Source: an uncultured Pseudomonadota bacterium (GTDB lineage Bacteria; Myxococcota_A; UBA796; SXON01). Taken from it: a DNA stretch of 52,605 nucleotides. The translations under genes and the position numbers were made by a program. The stretch is from assembly GCA_903921785.1 (NCBI GenBank), contig CAIXRH010000249.1, positions 1 through 52,605 of the forward strand, written 5' to 3'. Below, piece by piece: positions 8,613 to 17,624 of the stretch; position 1 is the first letter of the stretch; each line of letters begins with the position of its first letter. A model generated the notes under the pieces. It saw nothing but the letters and a program-made list of their open reading frames with translations, did no database searches and was not told the origin of the DNA.

Positions 8613-10127
8613 GTGGCCGCCGCTGACGCATCCGCCCGCTCCCTGGTCCGCGGCGCCGGGCTCATGTTGCCGGCCACCCTCGCCGGCTATGCGCTGCTCC
8701 TCGGCGTGGACGTGGTGGCCAACCACCTCCTGAGCCTCGAAGACTACGGCCTCTACGGGAACATCCGGCGGCTGGTGCAGATCGCCGGGTTCGTGGTGCT
8801 GCTGGGGATGGAGAACGCGGTCATCCGGGTGGTGGCCCGCGCGCCGGACGCGCCTGCCGCTCGCGCCGGGGTGTGGACGGGGTTGTGGAGCAGCGCGGCG
8901 GGCGGGCTCGTCGCCGGGCTGGCCCTGTTCTTCGCGGCGCCGTCCATCGCTGCCGAGGTGGACCCGTCGCCGGACACGGTGCTCGCGATCCGCATCGCCG
9001 CCGCCGCGCTCCCGCTGTGGTCGATCCGCACGATCACCGTGGCCGCGTGCCAGGGGTGGGGATCGCTGCTGCCCCGCGCGCTGGTCACGTTCATCGCCTG
9101 GCCGATCGTACAGCTCGGCGGCCTCGTCCTCGGGGCGAAGCTGCTCGGGCTCGGCGCGCTGGGCGCGGTGGCCGGCTACGCGGCGGCGGTGGCGCTCGGG
9201 GCGGTGCAGGGGCTCTGGCACCTCTGGCGGATGCGACGCGGCGTACCGGGCTTGACGGCTGGGGAAGGCCCGGGCGAAGGCGCGCTCTTCGCGATGCTCG
9301 CCGTCGCGTGGCCACTGTGGGTGCACGGGGTGGGGATGGCGCTGTACACGTGGGCGGACCAGCTCGCGCTCGGCGGGCTCCTCGGGGAGCGGGCGGCCGG
9401 GCTCTACGGGCCGGTCGCGCAGCTCAGCCCGCTCTTCGGGGTGGGTCTCGGCGCGCTGAACAACGCCTTCGCTCCGGTGATCGCCCGTAAACACCACGAA
9501 GGAGATCGGGCGGGACTGGCGTGGATGTACCGGGTGGTCACCCGGTGGGCGGTGGTCATCGCCACCCCGGCCGTGATGCTCGCCCTGGTGGTTCCCCGGA
9601 GTGTGCTCGCGCCGTGGCACCACGTCGGGCCGGAGACGGTGGAGGCGCTGCGGATCACGGCGGTGGCGCAGCTCATCTGCACCGGCGTCGGCAGCGTGAA
9701 CTACCTGTTGTTGATGTCCGGGCGCCCCCGTGATCCGCTTTACAACGCGATCCCGGCGGTGCTGGTGAGTCTCGGCGCCTGCTACGTGCTCATCCCGAGG
9801 TACGGGGTCGCCGGCGCGGCGCTCGCCAATGCGCTGGCGATGGTGCTGGCGAACCTGCTCGGCCTCGCGCAGGTGTGGCGCCACCTCCACATGCACCCGG
9901 TCGATCGGGGCCTCCTCCGTCCGCTCTTCGCGAGCCTGCCGCTGGTGGGCCTCGCGCTGTTCTGTCAGGCGTTCCTCGGCGACGGCTGGGCCACCCTGCT
10001 CATCGCGGGGGGGCTCGGATCGCTGGCGTTCCTGGGCGTGCTCACGATGCTCAAGCTCGACGAGGGGGACCGGATGGTCCTGGACTGGGTGAGGAGCAAA
10101 CTCCCGTTCCGGCGGGGCGGCGCGTGA
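8613..10127 (+). CDS. Polysaccharide flippase, Wzx/MATE-like (MOP superfamily)
   Basis: This 504-residue protein starts at GTG and has about 12-14 hydrophobic segments spread over its length. The N-terminal GLMLPATLAGYALLLGVD and SLEDYGLYG stretches, and a late segment with YGVAGAALANALAMVL, are typical of the polysaccharide transporter family that flips lipid-linked oligosaccharides across the inner membrane. The following gene overlaps its stop by GTGA, so a glycosidase-like lipoprotein is co-translated. With the nearby PssD/PssE genes this suggests an exopolysaccharide or surface glycan pathway. No polymerase or ligase is seen in the window. Confidence 0.85.
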   Translation: MAAADASARSLVRGAGLMLPATLAGYALLLGVDVVANHLLSLEDYGLYGNIRRLVQIAGFVVLLGMENAVIRVVARAPDAPAARAGVWTGLWSSAAGGLVAGLALFFAAPSIAAEVDPSPDTVLAIRIAAAALPLWSIRTITVAACQGWGSLLPRALVTFIAWPIVQLGGLVLGAKLLGLGALGAVAGYAAAVALGAVQGLWHLWRMRRGVPGLTAGEGPGEGALFAMLAVAWPLWVHGVGMALYTWADQLALGGLLGERAAGLYGPVAQLSPLFGVGLGALNNAFAPVIARKHHEGDRAGLAWMYRVVTRWAVVIATPAVMLALVVPRSVLAPWHHVGPETVEALRITAVAQLICTGVGSVNYLLLMSGRPRDPLYNAIPAVLVSLGACYVLIPRYGVAGAALANALAMVLANLLGLAQVWRHLHMHPVDRGLLRPLFASLPLVGLALFCQAFLGDGWATLLIAGGLGSLAFLGVLTMLKLDEGDRMVLDWVRSKLPFRRGGA

Positions 10128-12868
10128 GCGGCGCCGGGGCCGACTCCGTCGGTGATCAGCCTCCCGGCGTGTCCTTGGCCGCCGCGCTGGGACTCGCGCT
10201 CACCCTCGCCGCGTGCGCCCCCCGCCCGAGCCCCGCGCCCGCGCCGCCCGAGGCTGTCCCGAGCGCCCCGACCGCGCTCTTCCTCCCCTTCGACCACGAC
10301 CTCTTCGTGGACGCCCCCGGTGACGGCGCGTGGTTCCGCATGCGCCGGTGGACCGACCTGTCGAGGGCGTGGCCGGTGCCGCTGGACCTCCACGCCGGCA
10401 CCGACAGCGTGAAGATCGACCACGAAGTTCGGCTCCCGGTCGGCCGGGCGGGGCGCACCTTGTACCTGGTGACCGCCGGCTACGGGGGGATCGACGCCCG
10501 GGGCGTGGCGGCGGAGGGCGAGGTTCACTTCGCGGACAACACCTCGGCGAACTTCCGCATGCTCGTCGGCGAGCACGCCTGGCCGGCCTTCGCGGGCGCG
10601 ACCGGGCGCGGCGCGGACGCGCTGCTCCTCGGCGAGAACGTCGCCGGCGATGCGCTCACCGCCTCGGTCCGCGCGGTGTCGCTGCCCGGCGGCGTGGTGG
10701 AGTCCGTGAGCCTGCGGCCGCGCTTCGGGCTCGACCTCTACCTGCTCGCGGCGGCGATCGACGACGCCCCCGTCGGCGCACCGCACGCAGCACCGGACGA
10801 GCGCCCGCCGGACGGCTTCGCCTTCCCGATCCCCCTCGCCCTCACCCCCCCGGGCGGCCCCGGCCTCGCGCCGTCGGCGCTGCACGGCGCGGTGACCGTG
10901 GACGGCGAGGCGCTGCGTTTTGCGGACGGCTCGACCGCGAAGTTCTGGGGGGTGAACCTCGTGGGGAAGGCGGCGCTGCCGGAGCCGTCCCGTGCGGACG
11001 CGGTGGCGGCGGGGCTCGCCGCCCGCGGCTTCGACCTTGTACGCCTCCACCACATCGACACCGAGGCCACGCTCCTGAACCCCCGGCGCATGGAGCCCGG
11101 CCAGCCCGAGGCCGATCCCGCCGCGCTCGACCGCCTCGACCACCTCCACGCCGCGCTTCGTCAGAAGGGCGTCTACAGCTACGTGGAGATGTGGACGCAG
11201 CGGGCGTTTCGTGAGGGGGAAGGCGTTCCCTCGCCCGAGGGCGTGCCCGTCGGGAACAAGTACGTCGGCTACGTGTGGCCGGAGTGGGTGGCGGCGCAGG
11301 AGCGCTGGTTCAGCGCGGTGTGGGACCGGGTGAACCCGTACACCGGGCTGCGCTACGCGGAGGACCCCGCGGTGGCGTTCGTGGAGCTCTCCAACGAAGA
11401 CAGCCTCCTCACCGGCTGGGCGACGGGCGGGCTCGAGAAGCTCCCCATCCCCCACCGCCGCCGCTTTGACGCGGTGTGGAACGCATGGTTGAAGGCCAAG
11501 TATGGCACGGATGCCAAGGTGGCCGCGGCGTGGTCCGGCTCGGGCCGCCCGGGCCTGGAACCGGGCGAGACCCTGGACATCGGCACCATCGCCCGCGAAC
11601 CGTCCACCCGGGCGCGGACCGAGCTGTACCCCGGCCGGCGCTCGGCGGACCTCGTGGACTTCTACGCCGAGCTGGAGCGCGCCTACTACGCCGAGCTCTC
11701 GCGGTACGTGCGTTCGCGGGGCTTCACCGCGCCGCTCGTCTGCGGAACCGCGATGGGCGTGCCCCAGGCCGATCGGCAGCTCGCCGCCTGCGACGTCGTC
11801 GACGCCCACCTCTACTGGGACCCCATCGGCGAGTCCACGGCGTTCTACGACCGCTCCCTGCTCGGGGACAGCGACCGGTGGTTGGAGCGCGGCGCGGTCT
11901 GCCAGGCCGGAAAGCCGTGCACGCTCTCGGAGGTGCAGCATTCGTGGCCGAACCGCTACGCCGCGGAGGCCCCGCTCGCCTGGGCCACGCTCGCCGCGCG
12001 CCAGGGCTTCGACGCCGTCTTGTGGTTCGCCTGGAGCCACGACACGATCCGCGACCTCCCCGACGGCCCGAACGGCGCCCTCGACGTGGAGGGGCGCTTC
12101 TCGGAGGACGCGCAGATGCCGGCCGCCGGGGCGATCTTCCGCCGCCTCCCCGCCGCTCCGAGCACCTTCACGCGGTGGTGGAGCGACGCGGCCCTTCGGC
12201 GCGACCTCGCCGAGCCCTCCTCGCTCTGGCTTCCCGAGACGGTCGGCGTGAAGTCGTGGATCGACCGGCAACTCCGCGTCTCCTACGCGGCCGAGCCGCC
12301 GCCGGTCGTGGTGCCGACGACGCCTGTCGCGGAGGTCTCGGCGTCGACCGCGGGGCCGACAACGTCGTCCGGGGTACGCTCGGCCTGCACCACGGGCCTC
12401 GGGCCCACGCGGGTGCGGTGGTCACCGGGGCGGCTCACGGTGGAGGGGCCGGACTACGTGGCGGTGGTCGGGGCGCAGGCGCCGACGGAAGAGGCGCCGA
12501 ACCCGTGCGGACTGCACAGCCGCATCCGGGGAAACGCGGCGGTCTCGCTCGTCGGTTCGCCGGAGGGGGAGGGGACGCGCTGGCTGCTCACGATGGTGGG
12601 GCGCACCGACCGCGTCGGGAGCCTGTGGGCGCGGGGCGCGGCGGGCATGCTCACGCTCGGCGGCGGCCCGGCGCTGCTGGAGCGCCTCGACGGGGGCGTG
12701 CATCTCCCGCGGCAGTACGGGGCGCTCACGCCGCTTGGTTCGGATGGAAAGCCCGGGGTGGCGGCGAACGGGCAGCCGTCGGATGGGCTCTACGTGCAAG
12801 CGGGGGACACCGCGTGGTGGACGTGGCTCGGGGACGGCCCCCGGCGCGCGTCGCCACCGGAACGGTGA
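10124..12868 (+). CDS. Clan-A glycoside hydrolase-like lipoprotein
   Basis: A GTG overlapping the flippase stop gives 914 residues; a GTG at 10169 would give 899 and a shorter signal. Both lead to LALTLAAC, a lipobox, followed by a Pro-rich linker. A beta-rich N-terminal part precedes a TIM-barrel-like region with DLVRLHHID, YVEMW and FVELSNED (Asn424-Glu425, likely acid/base pair), DVVDAHLYWDP, and LSEVQHSWPN (Glu603, likely nucleophile). These are the hallmarks of retaining clan-A (GH5/GH39-like) enzymes. A C-terminal beta domain follows. The enzyme probably trims or degrades a glycan in the envelope; the linkage is unknown. The stop codon lies inside a 92-bp repeat. Confidence 0.78.
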   Translation: MSGAGADSVGDQPPGVSLAAALGLALTLAACAPRPSPAPAPPEAVPSAPTALFLPFDHDLFVDAPGDGAWFRMRRWTDLSRAWPVPLDLHAGTDSVKIDHEVRLPVGRAGRTLYLVTAGYGGIDARGVAAEGEVHFADNTSANFRMLVGEHAWPAFAGATGRGADALLLGENVAGDALTASVRAVSLPGGVVESVSLRPRFGLDLYLLAAAIDDAPVGAPHAAPDERPPDGFAFPIPLALTPPGGPGLAPSALHGAVTVDGEALRFADGSTAKFWGVNLVGKAALPEPSRADAVAAGLAARGFDLVRLHHIDTEATLLNPRRMEPGQPEADPAALDRLDHLHAALRQKGVYSYVEMWTQRAFREGEGVPSPEGVPVGNKYVGYVWPEWVAAQERWFSAVWDRVNPYTGLRYAEDPAVAFVELSNEDSLLTGWATGGLEKLPIPHRRRFDAVWNAWLKAKYGTDAKVAAAWSGSGRPGLEPGETLDIGTIAREPSTRARTELYPGRRSADLVDFYAELERAYYAELSRYVRSRGFTAPLVCGTAMGVPQADRQLAACDVVDAHLYWDPIGESTAFYDRSLLGDSDRWLERGAVCQAGKPCTLSEVQHSWPNRYAAEAPLAWATLAARQGFDAVLWFAWSHDTIRDLPDGPNGALDVEGRFSEDAQMPAAGAIFRRLPAAPSTFTRWWSDAALRRDLAEPSSLWLPETVGVKSWIDRQLRVSYAAEPPPVVVPTTPVAEVSASTAGPTTSSGVRSACTTGLGPTRVRWSPGRLTVEGPDYVAVVGAQAPTEEAPNPCGLHSRIRGNAAVSLVGSPEGEGTRWLLTMVGRTDRVGSLWARGAAGMLTLGGGPALLERLDGGVHLPRQYGALTPLGSDGKPGVAANGQPSDGLYVQAGDTAWWTWLGDGPRRASPPER

Positions 12869-12950
12869 AAGACAAGAATTGAACAACGATCTGGGCGATG
12901 CGCCGGGCCCGTCCTGGACGTGGGCATCGTCCGCTGCGCATCGCGGCGCC
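12859..12950. repeat. 92-bp direct repeat, family A, copy 1
   Basis: Starts inside the last codons of the glycosidase gene and matches 14290-14381 without gaps at about 81 of 92 positions by hand count. It contains a conserved 9-bp inverted pair, GCGATGCGC (12895-12903) and GCGCATCGC (12936-12944). The two copies bracket the DUF900-type hydrolase gene. Confidence 0.75.
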
Positions 12951-13060
12951 ACGAAGGCCCCTCACGCGTCCGGCCGCGCACCCTGGCCAACCCGGATCAC
13001 GACGCGCTACGTGGCGACCGCCGCTGCCGGCCCCAGGCCAGCGCCGCTGTGCATCCACGG

Positions 13061-13080
13061 CGCCCCGCCTGCGCGGGGCG
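13061..13080. other. GC-rich hairpin upstream of hydrolase gene
   Basis: CGCCCCGC and GCGGGGCG pair around a CTGC loop, 28 bp before the hydrolase start. It could be a 5' UTR hairpin. No T-tract follows. Confidence 0.35.
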
Positions 13081-13108
13081 CGGACCTCAACCCAGGGAGT
13101 CGATCGAG

Positions 13109-14254
13109 ATGGAGCTGAACCTGTTCTACGCCACCAACCGCCGCCATGAGGGACCCGACCGCGATCACCCCACCGGCTACGGGACCAAGTTCAGCGACGA
13201 CGGGATGGAGAACCTGCGCTTCGGTCGGGTCAAGGTCACGGCGGAGCAGGCGAAGGTGGATGCGTTCCTCAACACGCACGTCCCGGGCTGCGGCATCGGC
13301 GACGGCGAGAACCTGGGGAGCTACCTGGCGACGTGCGCCGGCTCGATCGCACCCTATGCGGAGGTGTTGCAGCGGGGCGTCCATGAACACAGCCAGCCGC
13401 AGGCCGCCCTCGGCTCCAAGGCGATGTTCGCGGACTTGAAGGCGGCGATGGAGCAGGCCAGCGACGTGCTCATCTACATCCACGGCTTCAACGTGTCGTG
13501 GAAGGCGGCCGTCGGGTCCGCGCTCGCGCTCCAATTGATGCTGCGTCGCGCGCCCACGGCAGACCCCAAGCAGAGCGTGCTGGTGGTGCTCTTCTCCTGG
13601 CCGTCGGACGGCGCCGCCCTGCCCTTTGTCTCGTACAAGTCCGATCGCGCGGAGGCGGCGGGCTCCGGCGGGGCGGTGGGCCGAGCCTTCCTCAAGGTGC
13701 GGGACTTCCTGGCGGACATCCGGGACAAGGCAAGCACGGGCGCCGGTCAGCTGTGCGGGCAGGACATCCACCTGCTCTGCCACTCCATGGGCAACTTCGT
13801 CCTCCAGAACGCGCTGGAGCGGGTGGCCGACTTCACGCCCGGCAACATGCTCCCGCGGCTGTTCGAGCACGTCTTCCTCTGCGCGCCCGACGTGGACGAC
13901 ACCGTCCTCGAAAACGGGCATCCGCTCTCAGGAGTCGCGCAGGTCGCCCGACAGGTGACCGTGTACCACAACCGGGAGGACAAGGCGATGGTCGTCTCGG
14001 ACTACACCAAGGGGAACCCCGAGCGCCTCGGGGGTGCGGGCGCCGCGCGGCCGTCGCTGCTGCACAACAAGATCCACCAGGTGGATTGCACCCCGGTCGT
14101 CCAGGGCGTCGTTGAGCACAGCTACTACCAGAACGGGAACGTGAACGCCGACATCCGCGCCAGCATCGACGGATGGCCGCAGAGCGATGCCCGGCGAACG
14201 CGCAAGCGCAGCCCGACCCAGGAGAACGTCTGGACGATGGTTCCGCGCGCCTGA
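13109..14254 (+). CDS. DUF900-type alpha/beta hydrolase
   Basis: The 381-residue protein starts at an ATG with GGGAG upstream and immediately shows the family motif LFYATNR. An oxyanion-hole motif HGFN lies at 125-128 and the nucleophile elbow CHSMG at 224-228 (Ser226). A late Asp (CAPDVDD) and a His near the C-terminus can complete the triad. No signal peptide is seen, so it should be cytoplasmic. The family (esterase/lipase superfamily, COG4782) is poorly characterised and often found with unusual neighbours. Here the gene stands alone between two 92-bp direct repeats, which suggests it arrived or duplicated as a unit. Substrate unknown. Confidence 0.85.
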   Translation: MELNLFYATNRRHEGPDRDHPTGYGTKFSDDGMENLRFGRVKVTAEQAKVDAFLNTHVPGCGIGDGENLGSYLATCAGSIAPYAEVLQRGVHEHSQPQAALGSKAMFADLKAAMEQASDVLIYIHGFNVSWKAAVGSALALQLMLRRAPTADPKQSVLVVLFSWPSDGAALPFVSYKSDRAEAAGSGGAVGRAFLKVRDFLADIRDKASTGAGQLCGQDIHLLCHSMGNFVLQNALERVADFTPGNMLPRLFEHVFLCAPDVDDTVLENGHPLSGVAQVARQVTVYHNREDKAMVVSDYTKGNPERLGGAGAARPSLLHNKIHQVDCTPVVQGVVEHSYYQNGNVNADIRASIDGWPQSDARRTRKRSPTQENVWTMVPRA

Positions 14255-14289
14255 CGCGGCGCGGGCGCTCGTCCGGGGGCGGGGTCCGT

Positions 14290-14381
14290 GGAACGGTGAA
14301 AGACGAGAATTGAGCCACGATCTGGGCGATGCGCTGGGCCCATCCCCGAAGCGGGCATCGTCCGGCGCGCATCGCGGCGCC
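14290..14381. repeat. 92-bp direct repeat, family A, copy 2
   Basis: Second copy of the repeat at 12859-12950, same orientation and same length. The inverted pair is kept exactly, at 14326-14334 and 14367-14375, while several differences fall in the loop. It lies 35 bp after the hydrolase stop. Confidence 0.75.
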
Positions 14382-14400
14382 GCGGGGGTGATCCGGCCTC

Positions 14401-14478
14401 GGCGCAGCCGGCGCTGCCGCGGGGGCGCCGACGCCGGTCGTGGCTCGCGAGGGTCGGGGAGGGCCGGGAGGGGGAACC
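14401..14478. repeat. Dispersed intergenic repeat, family B, copy 2
   Basis: Lies directly after the family A copy and matches the family B copy at 1822-1916, ending in GGAACC in both. It is shorter in its middle part. The 241-bp gap before the next gene is thus almost filled with repeats. Confidence 0.5.
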
Positions 14479-14495
14479 GGCCTTTCTTCCGCACC

Positions 14496-16076
14496 TCAGT
14501 CGCTTGGGTACTCCTCGGGAGGGTCGAGCAGGGGACCGGCGCTCTCCAGGGGGACGGGCTCGTCGGCCGGGATTCCCCAGCGCCAGGCCGTGAGGGTGCC
14601 GTCGGGAGCGAGATCGTAGTACCCGAAGGTCCGGAGGTCGCGGCGGTGGCCGTCGGCGCGCAGCGGGCCCCAGGCGGGCGTGGGGCGTGCATCGCCGGCG
14701 AAGAGGTCCACGAACGCGTCGCCGGTCCGGATGGTCGGTTCGTCGTCGTCCGGGCTCCAGCAGGTCCACTCTGCCGGATCGCCGACACAGACGGCGCCAT
14801 CCCAGGTGTGGACCCGATCGGCCTCGGCGTCGATGAGCGGCACCAGCCCTGCGGTGGTGACGCGGGCGACGACCCTCCGTGCCGGCGCGGCGTGGGGGTC
14901 CGAGGCGCGAGTCTCGCCGATCACCACGAGTCCGCCGTCGCCGGCGAGGAAGCTGGAGCGCATGCCGATCTCCCCCTGGAGCTGCCCGACCTCGTTGCTG
15001 TCCACGAAGACGAGCGCGCCGACGGACCACGCGGGGAGCTGCCCGAGAAACGCGACGTCGTCTGCCCCGTCGATGGGGATGCAGGCGCCATCGTCGAGGC
15101 GGACGTGGCCGTCGGTCTGGAAGAACGCGGCGCGCCCGTCGCCCCGCCAGGTGATCCCGACACGCTCCACGTCCGGGCAGGCGTTCGGGCGGCCGTCGGC
15201 GAAGCGGAGGAGCGAGCCTTCGGTCTCGGTGAGGCCGAGCGTGAAGGACTTGACCCAGTACGCGCCGTTCGGGCCGGCGTTGCCCCGCCAGACTTGCCCG
15301 GCGTGGATCGGCTCGGACAGCCCGTCGCGACGCACCCACGTGGCGCCCGGAAAGCCCTCGCGCCAGCCGGAGAGGAGGAGCGTGCTCCCGTCCTGGCTCA
15401 CGTCGAGGAGCTCGACGCGGTCGGGTGCGAGGAGGGCGGCGAGGCTGCGGTACCGGGTGCGCGTCCAAGCGTGGAGGTCCGGGCAGGAGGCCACCACGGC
15501 GAGCACGAGCAGGAAGACCGTCCGCCAGCGAGCGGCGATGAACCTCGGTAGGAGCATCCCCAGGCACCAGAGCGCGACCAGCGCGCCGGTGAGCAGCGCG
15601 CTGTCGTCCGCGAGCTGATCGACGCGGTACGCCTCGTGCAGCCACGCGCGCTCGCCGCAGACGGCAGCGCCGACGAGCAGCGGCACGACCACCGCGGCCC
15701 ACCACGGACCCAGGCTGCGTCCCACGAGCGCGGCCCCGAGCAGGGCGGCCCAGAGCTGGGCCGGGTGCTCGAGGGCGGCCCACGGGTGGGCGCGGTACTC
15801 GAACGGTTGGGGCAGCCCGGCGTTGTAGGCATGCATCCCCGCGATGGCGGCGGTCGTGATGGCCGCCAGCACGGTGACGGCGGCGGCCGCCAGGCGCGCG
15901 GTCCGCGTCGCGTCGCGGCCGGGGCTCGCGGCGACGATCGCGACGATCAAGGCCGGCGCGAGCACGGCGAGGGTGAGGGGGTCCCAGGCGGTCGCGGCGG
16001 CCGCTGGGAGCAGGGTCCCCACGATGGGCAGCGCGAGGAGCAGCAGCGCGAGGCGGCGGGGGAGCGGCGTGAGCAC
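14496..16076 (-). CDS. Membrane protein with large C-terminal periplasmic beta domain, unknown function
   Basis: The 526-residue protein has an N-terminal region (about 1-205) with six or seven hydrophobic helices, followed by ~320 residues that are hydrophilic and strand-rich. The second part repeats short units with Asp, Gly and Trp (LLSGWREGFPG, WVKSFTLGL, GITWRGDGRA, WSVGALVFVD), which suggests a beta-propeller or similar fold, with several Cys that could form disulfides. I recognise no catalytic motif. The gene stands alone, with its start 112 bp from the end of another small membrane protein gene in the same direction. Confidence 0.6.
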   Translation of the reverse strand: MLTPLPRRLALLLLALPIVGTLLPAAAATAWDPLTLAVLAPALIVAIVAASPGRDATRTARLAAAAVTVLAAITTAAIAGMHAYNAGLPQPFEYRAHPWAALEHPAQLWAALLGAALVGRSLGPWWAAVVVPLLVGAAVCGERAWLHEAYRVDQLADDSALLTGALVALWCLGMLLPRFIAARWRTVFLLVLAVVASCPDLHAWTRTRYRSLAALLAPDRVELLDVSQDGSTLLLSGWREGFPGATWVRRDGLSEPIHAGQVWRGNAGPNGAYWVKSFTLGLTETEGSLLRFADGRPNACPDVERVGITWRGDGRAAFFQTDGHVRLDDGACIPIDGADDVAFLGQLPAWSVGALVFVDSNEVGQLQGEIGMRSSFLAGDGGLVVIGETRASDPHAAPARRVVARVTTAGLVPLIDAEADRVHTWDGAVCVGDPAEWTCWSPDDDEPTIRTGDAFVDLFAGDARPTPAWGPLRADGHRRDLRTFGYYDLAPDGTLTAWRWGIPADEPVPLESAGPLLDPPEEYPSD

Positions 16077-16188
16077 GTGGGCTTGGACCGCGGCGGCGCG
16101 GGGCGGTTCCGAGGGGGGCGTCCGGGGGGAGCAGACTGATCGTGATCATCTTGCGCCAATGCGGCGCCGGCGCGTTTTCCGCCGGCCG

Positions 16189-16803
16189 TCAGGTCGCTGC
16201 CGCGACGATCCCCTCCACCCCCATCCGCACCGCCGCCCCGACCACTCCCGCGAAGATCCAGGTCACCACGCCGCGGGCGACCGCGGACGAACCCGCCGAG
16301 GACCGCAGCCACGGGCGCCAGAGCACCGCGAAGGCGGCCGCGCCGGCCACTGCATCGAGCCCGCCCACCGCGAAGTCGCTCGCGCCCATGAAGCCGGTCA
16401 CCCGCTCCGGCGGCGTTTGGGTCCACAGCGCGTGGCCGATCAAGACCGCTGCCGCGCCCGCGAGCGCGAACGGCCACCCGAGGAGGCCGCGCAAAACCAG
16501 CCCGGCCAGCGCTCGTCCGCCCGGGGGCACCGCGGGGCTCCCGGCCCGCCACGCGCCGAGACCTGCGACCGCGCTGATCGCTGAAAACGGCGCCTGCACC
16601 CTCGACCACTTCAGCCAGATCGACCCGACGAGCAGGCCGGGCGGCGCGAAAGCGCCCGTCTGCACGTGGAGCCTCCAGAGGTCCGTCGTGGCGCCGAGCC
16701 CGCCAGCGGCGAACGCCGCCGCGAGCGCCCAGGTCCACGGGACGCGGGGCGACGAAGCGCGTACGACCTCGTCCGGAAGGGGTGCCCAGTGATCGTCACG
16801 CAT
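16189..16803 (-). CDS. Small multi-pass membrane protein, unknown function
   Basis: From the ATG at 16803 the protein is 204 residues and begins MRDDHWAPLPDEVV, a soluble head followed by about five hydrophobic helices (WTWALAAAFAAGG, ALAGLVLRGLLGW, FALAGAAAVLIGHAL, VGGLDAVAGAAAFAVLW, VTWIFAGVVGAAVRMGVEG). No charged motif inside the helices points to a transporter. The frame is open far upstream, but those residues are antisense to other genes, so this start is preferred. Function unknown. Confidence 0.6.
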   Translation of the reverse strand: MRDDHWAPLPDEVVRASSPRVPWTWALAAAFAAGGLGATTDLWRLHVQTGAFAPPGLLVGSIWLKWSRVQAPFSAISAVAGLGAWRAGSPAVPPGGRALAGLVLRGLLGWPFALAGAAAVLIGHALWTQTPPERVTGFMGASDFAVGGLDAVAGAAAFAVLWRPWLRSSAGSSAVARGVVTWIFAGVVGAAVRMGVEGIVAAAT

Positions 16804-16917
16804 CCGCCAGCTTATGTCGATTCGCACCAATCCAGTGCTCACGGCGTGGGTACGGCCCGTCATCCGACGGGTGGCGATGCCGTCCAGCCGACGGTACGGT
16901 GGGGGCGAGGATCTTCC

Positions 16918-17478
16918 ATGCGCCTGACCCTGATGTTCCCCATGTTCCTGCTCGCCGCGTGCGGCACCGGCTCCACCACGGACACCTCCGGCGGTTCCGA
17001 CACTTCGGGTGGCGACACCTCGGGCGGGGACACCGGCCCCAACGGCTATGGCGACGGCGCCTGCGTCTCCGGCGAGAAGTGGACCGGCGGCAACCGCGAG
17101 TCCGAGGACATGAACCCCGGCCAGGCGTGCATCGAGTGCCACAGCAGCAGCGACGAAGCCCCGTCCTTCGCGATCGCGGGTACGGTCTACACCAACTACG
17201 ACGAGCCGAAGAACTGCAACGGGCTCGACGGCGCGACCGTCCGCGTCACCGATGCCTCGGGCAACACCTACGAGGACAAGACCAACTCGGTCGGCAACTT
17301 CTACATCTCGTCCCGCGACGCGCGGATCAAGACGCCGTACACCGCCGAGGTGGAGTTCGCCGACGGTACGGTGGCGACGATGGCCGGCGAGCAGACCAGC
17401 GGCGACTGCAACTCCTGCCACACCCAGGACGGCGCCGAGGGCGCGCCGGGGCGCATCTCGAACTTCGCCGGGCAGTAG
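16918..17478 (+). CDS. Dihaem c-type lipoprotein with carboxypeptidase-regulatory-like domain
   Basis: The 186-residue protein starts at ATG with GGCGAGG upstream. Its signal (MRLTLMFPMFLLAAC) is lipidated at Cys15, followed by a Thr/Asp/Gly/Ser linker typical of Myxococcota lipoproteins. Two haem c motifs, CIECH and CNSCH, lie at either end of a ~70-residue beta domain with GATVRVTDASGN and NSVGNFYI, as in carboxypeptidase-regulatory or transthyretin-like folds. It is likely an envelope electron carrier on the periplasmic or surface side. A strong intrinsic terminator follows. No partner gene adjoins it. Confidence 0.78.
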   Translation: MRLTLMFPMFLLAACGTGSTTDTSGGSDTSGGDTSGGDTGPNGYGDGACVSGEKWTGGNRESEDMNPGQACIECHSSSDEAPSFAIAGTVYTNYDEPKNCNGLDGATVRVTDASGNTYEDKTNSVGNFYISSRDARIKTPYTAEVEFADGTVATMAGEQTSGDCNSCHTQDGAEGAPGRISNFAGQ

Positions 17479-17518
17479 CGGGTCGCCGCGCTCCGGCGCG
17501 GCTTCGCCCCAACGCGCG

Positions 17519-17555
17519 GACGGCCGGCGGAGAACCCGCCGGCCGTCTTGTTTTT
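17519..17555 (+). terminator. Intrinsic terminator
   Basis: A perfect 12-bp stem (GACGGCCGGCGG with CCGCCGGCCGTC), loop AGAAC, then TTGTTTTT. It lies 41 bp after the dihaem lipoprotein gene and is the clearest terminator in the window. Confidence 0.9.
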
Positions 17556-17624
17556 CTGCCGCCATGGGGAGAGGCAGGGCGCGGCGGTTGGCTCCGCCGG
17601 CTCCCGTCCGCGCCGAGCCGCCAG

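Noticed and set aside
9965-12271. 768-codon antisense ORF across flippase and glycosidase
   Set aside because: Typical GC-rich shadow, Arg/Gly/Ala/Pro-rich, conflicts with two well-supported genes.
12859-12950. Integron attC site
   Set aside because: The repeat has an inverted pair, but no attC core GTTRRRY/RYYYAAC ends and no integrase in the window.
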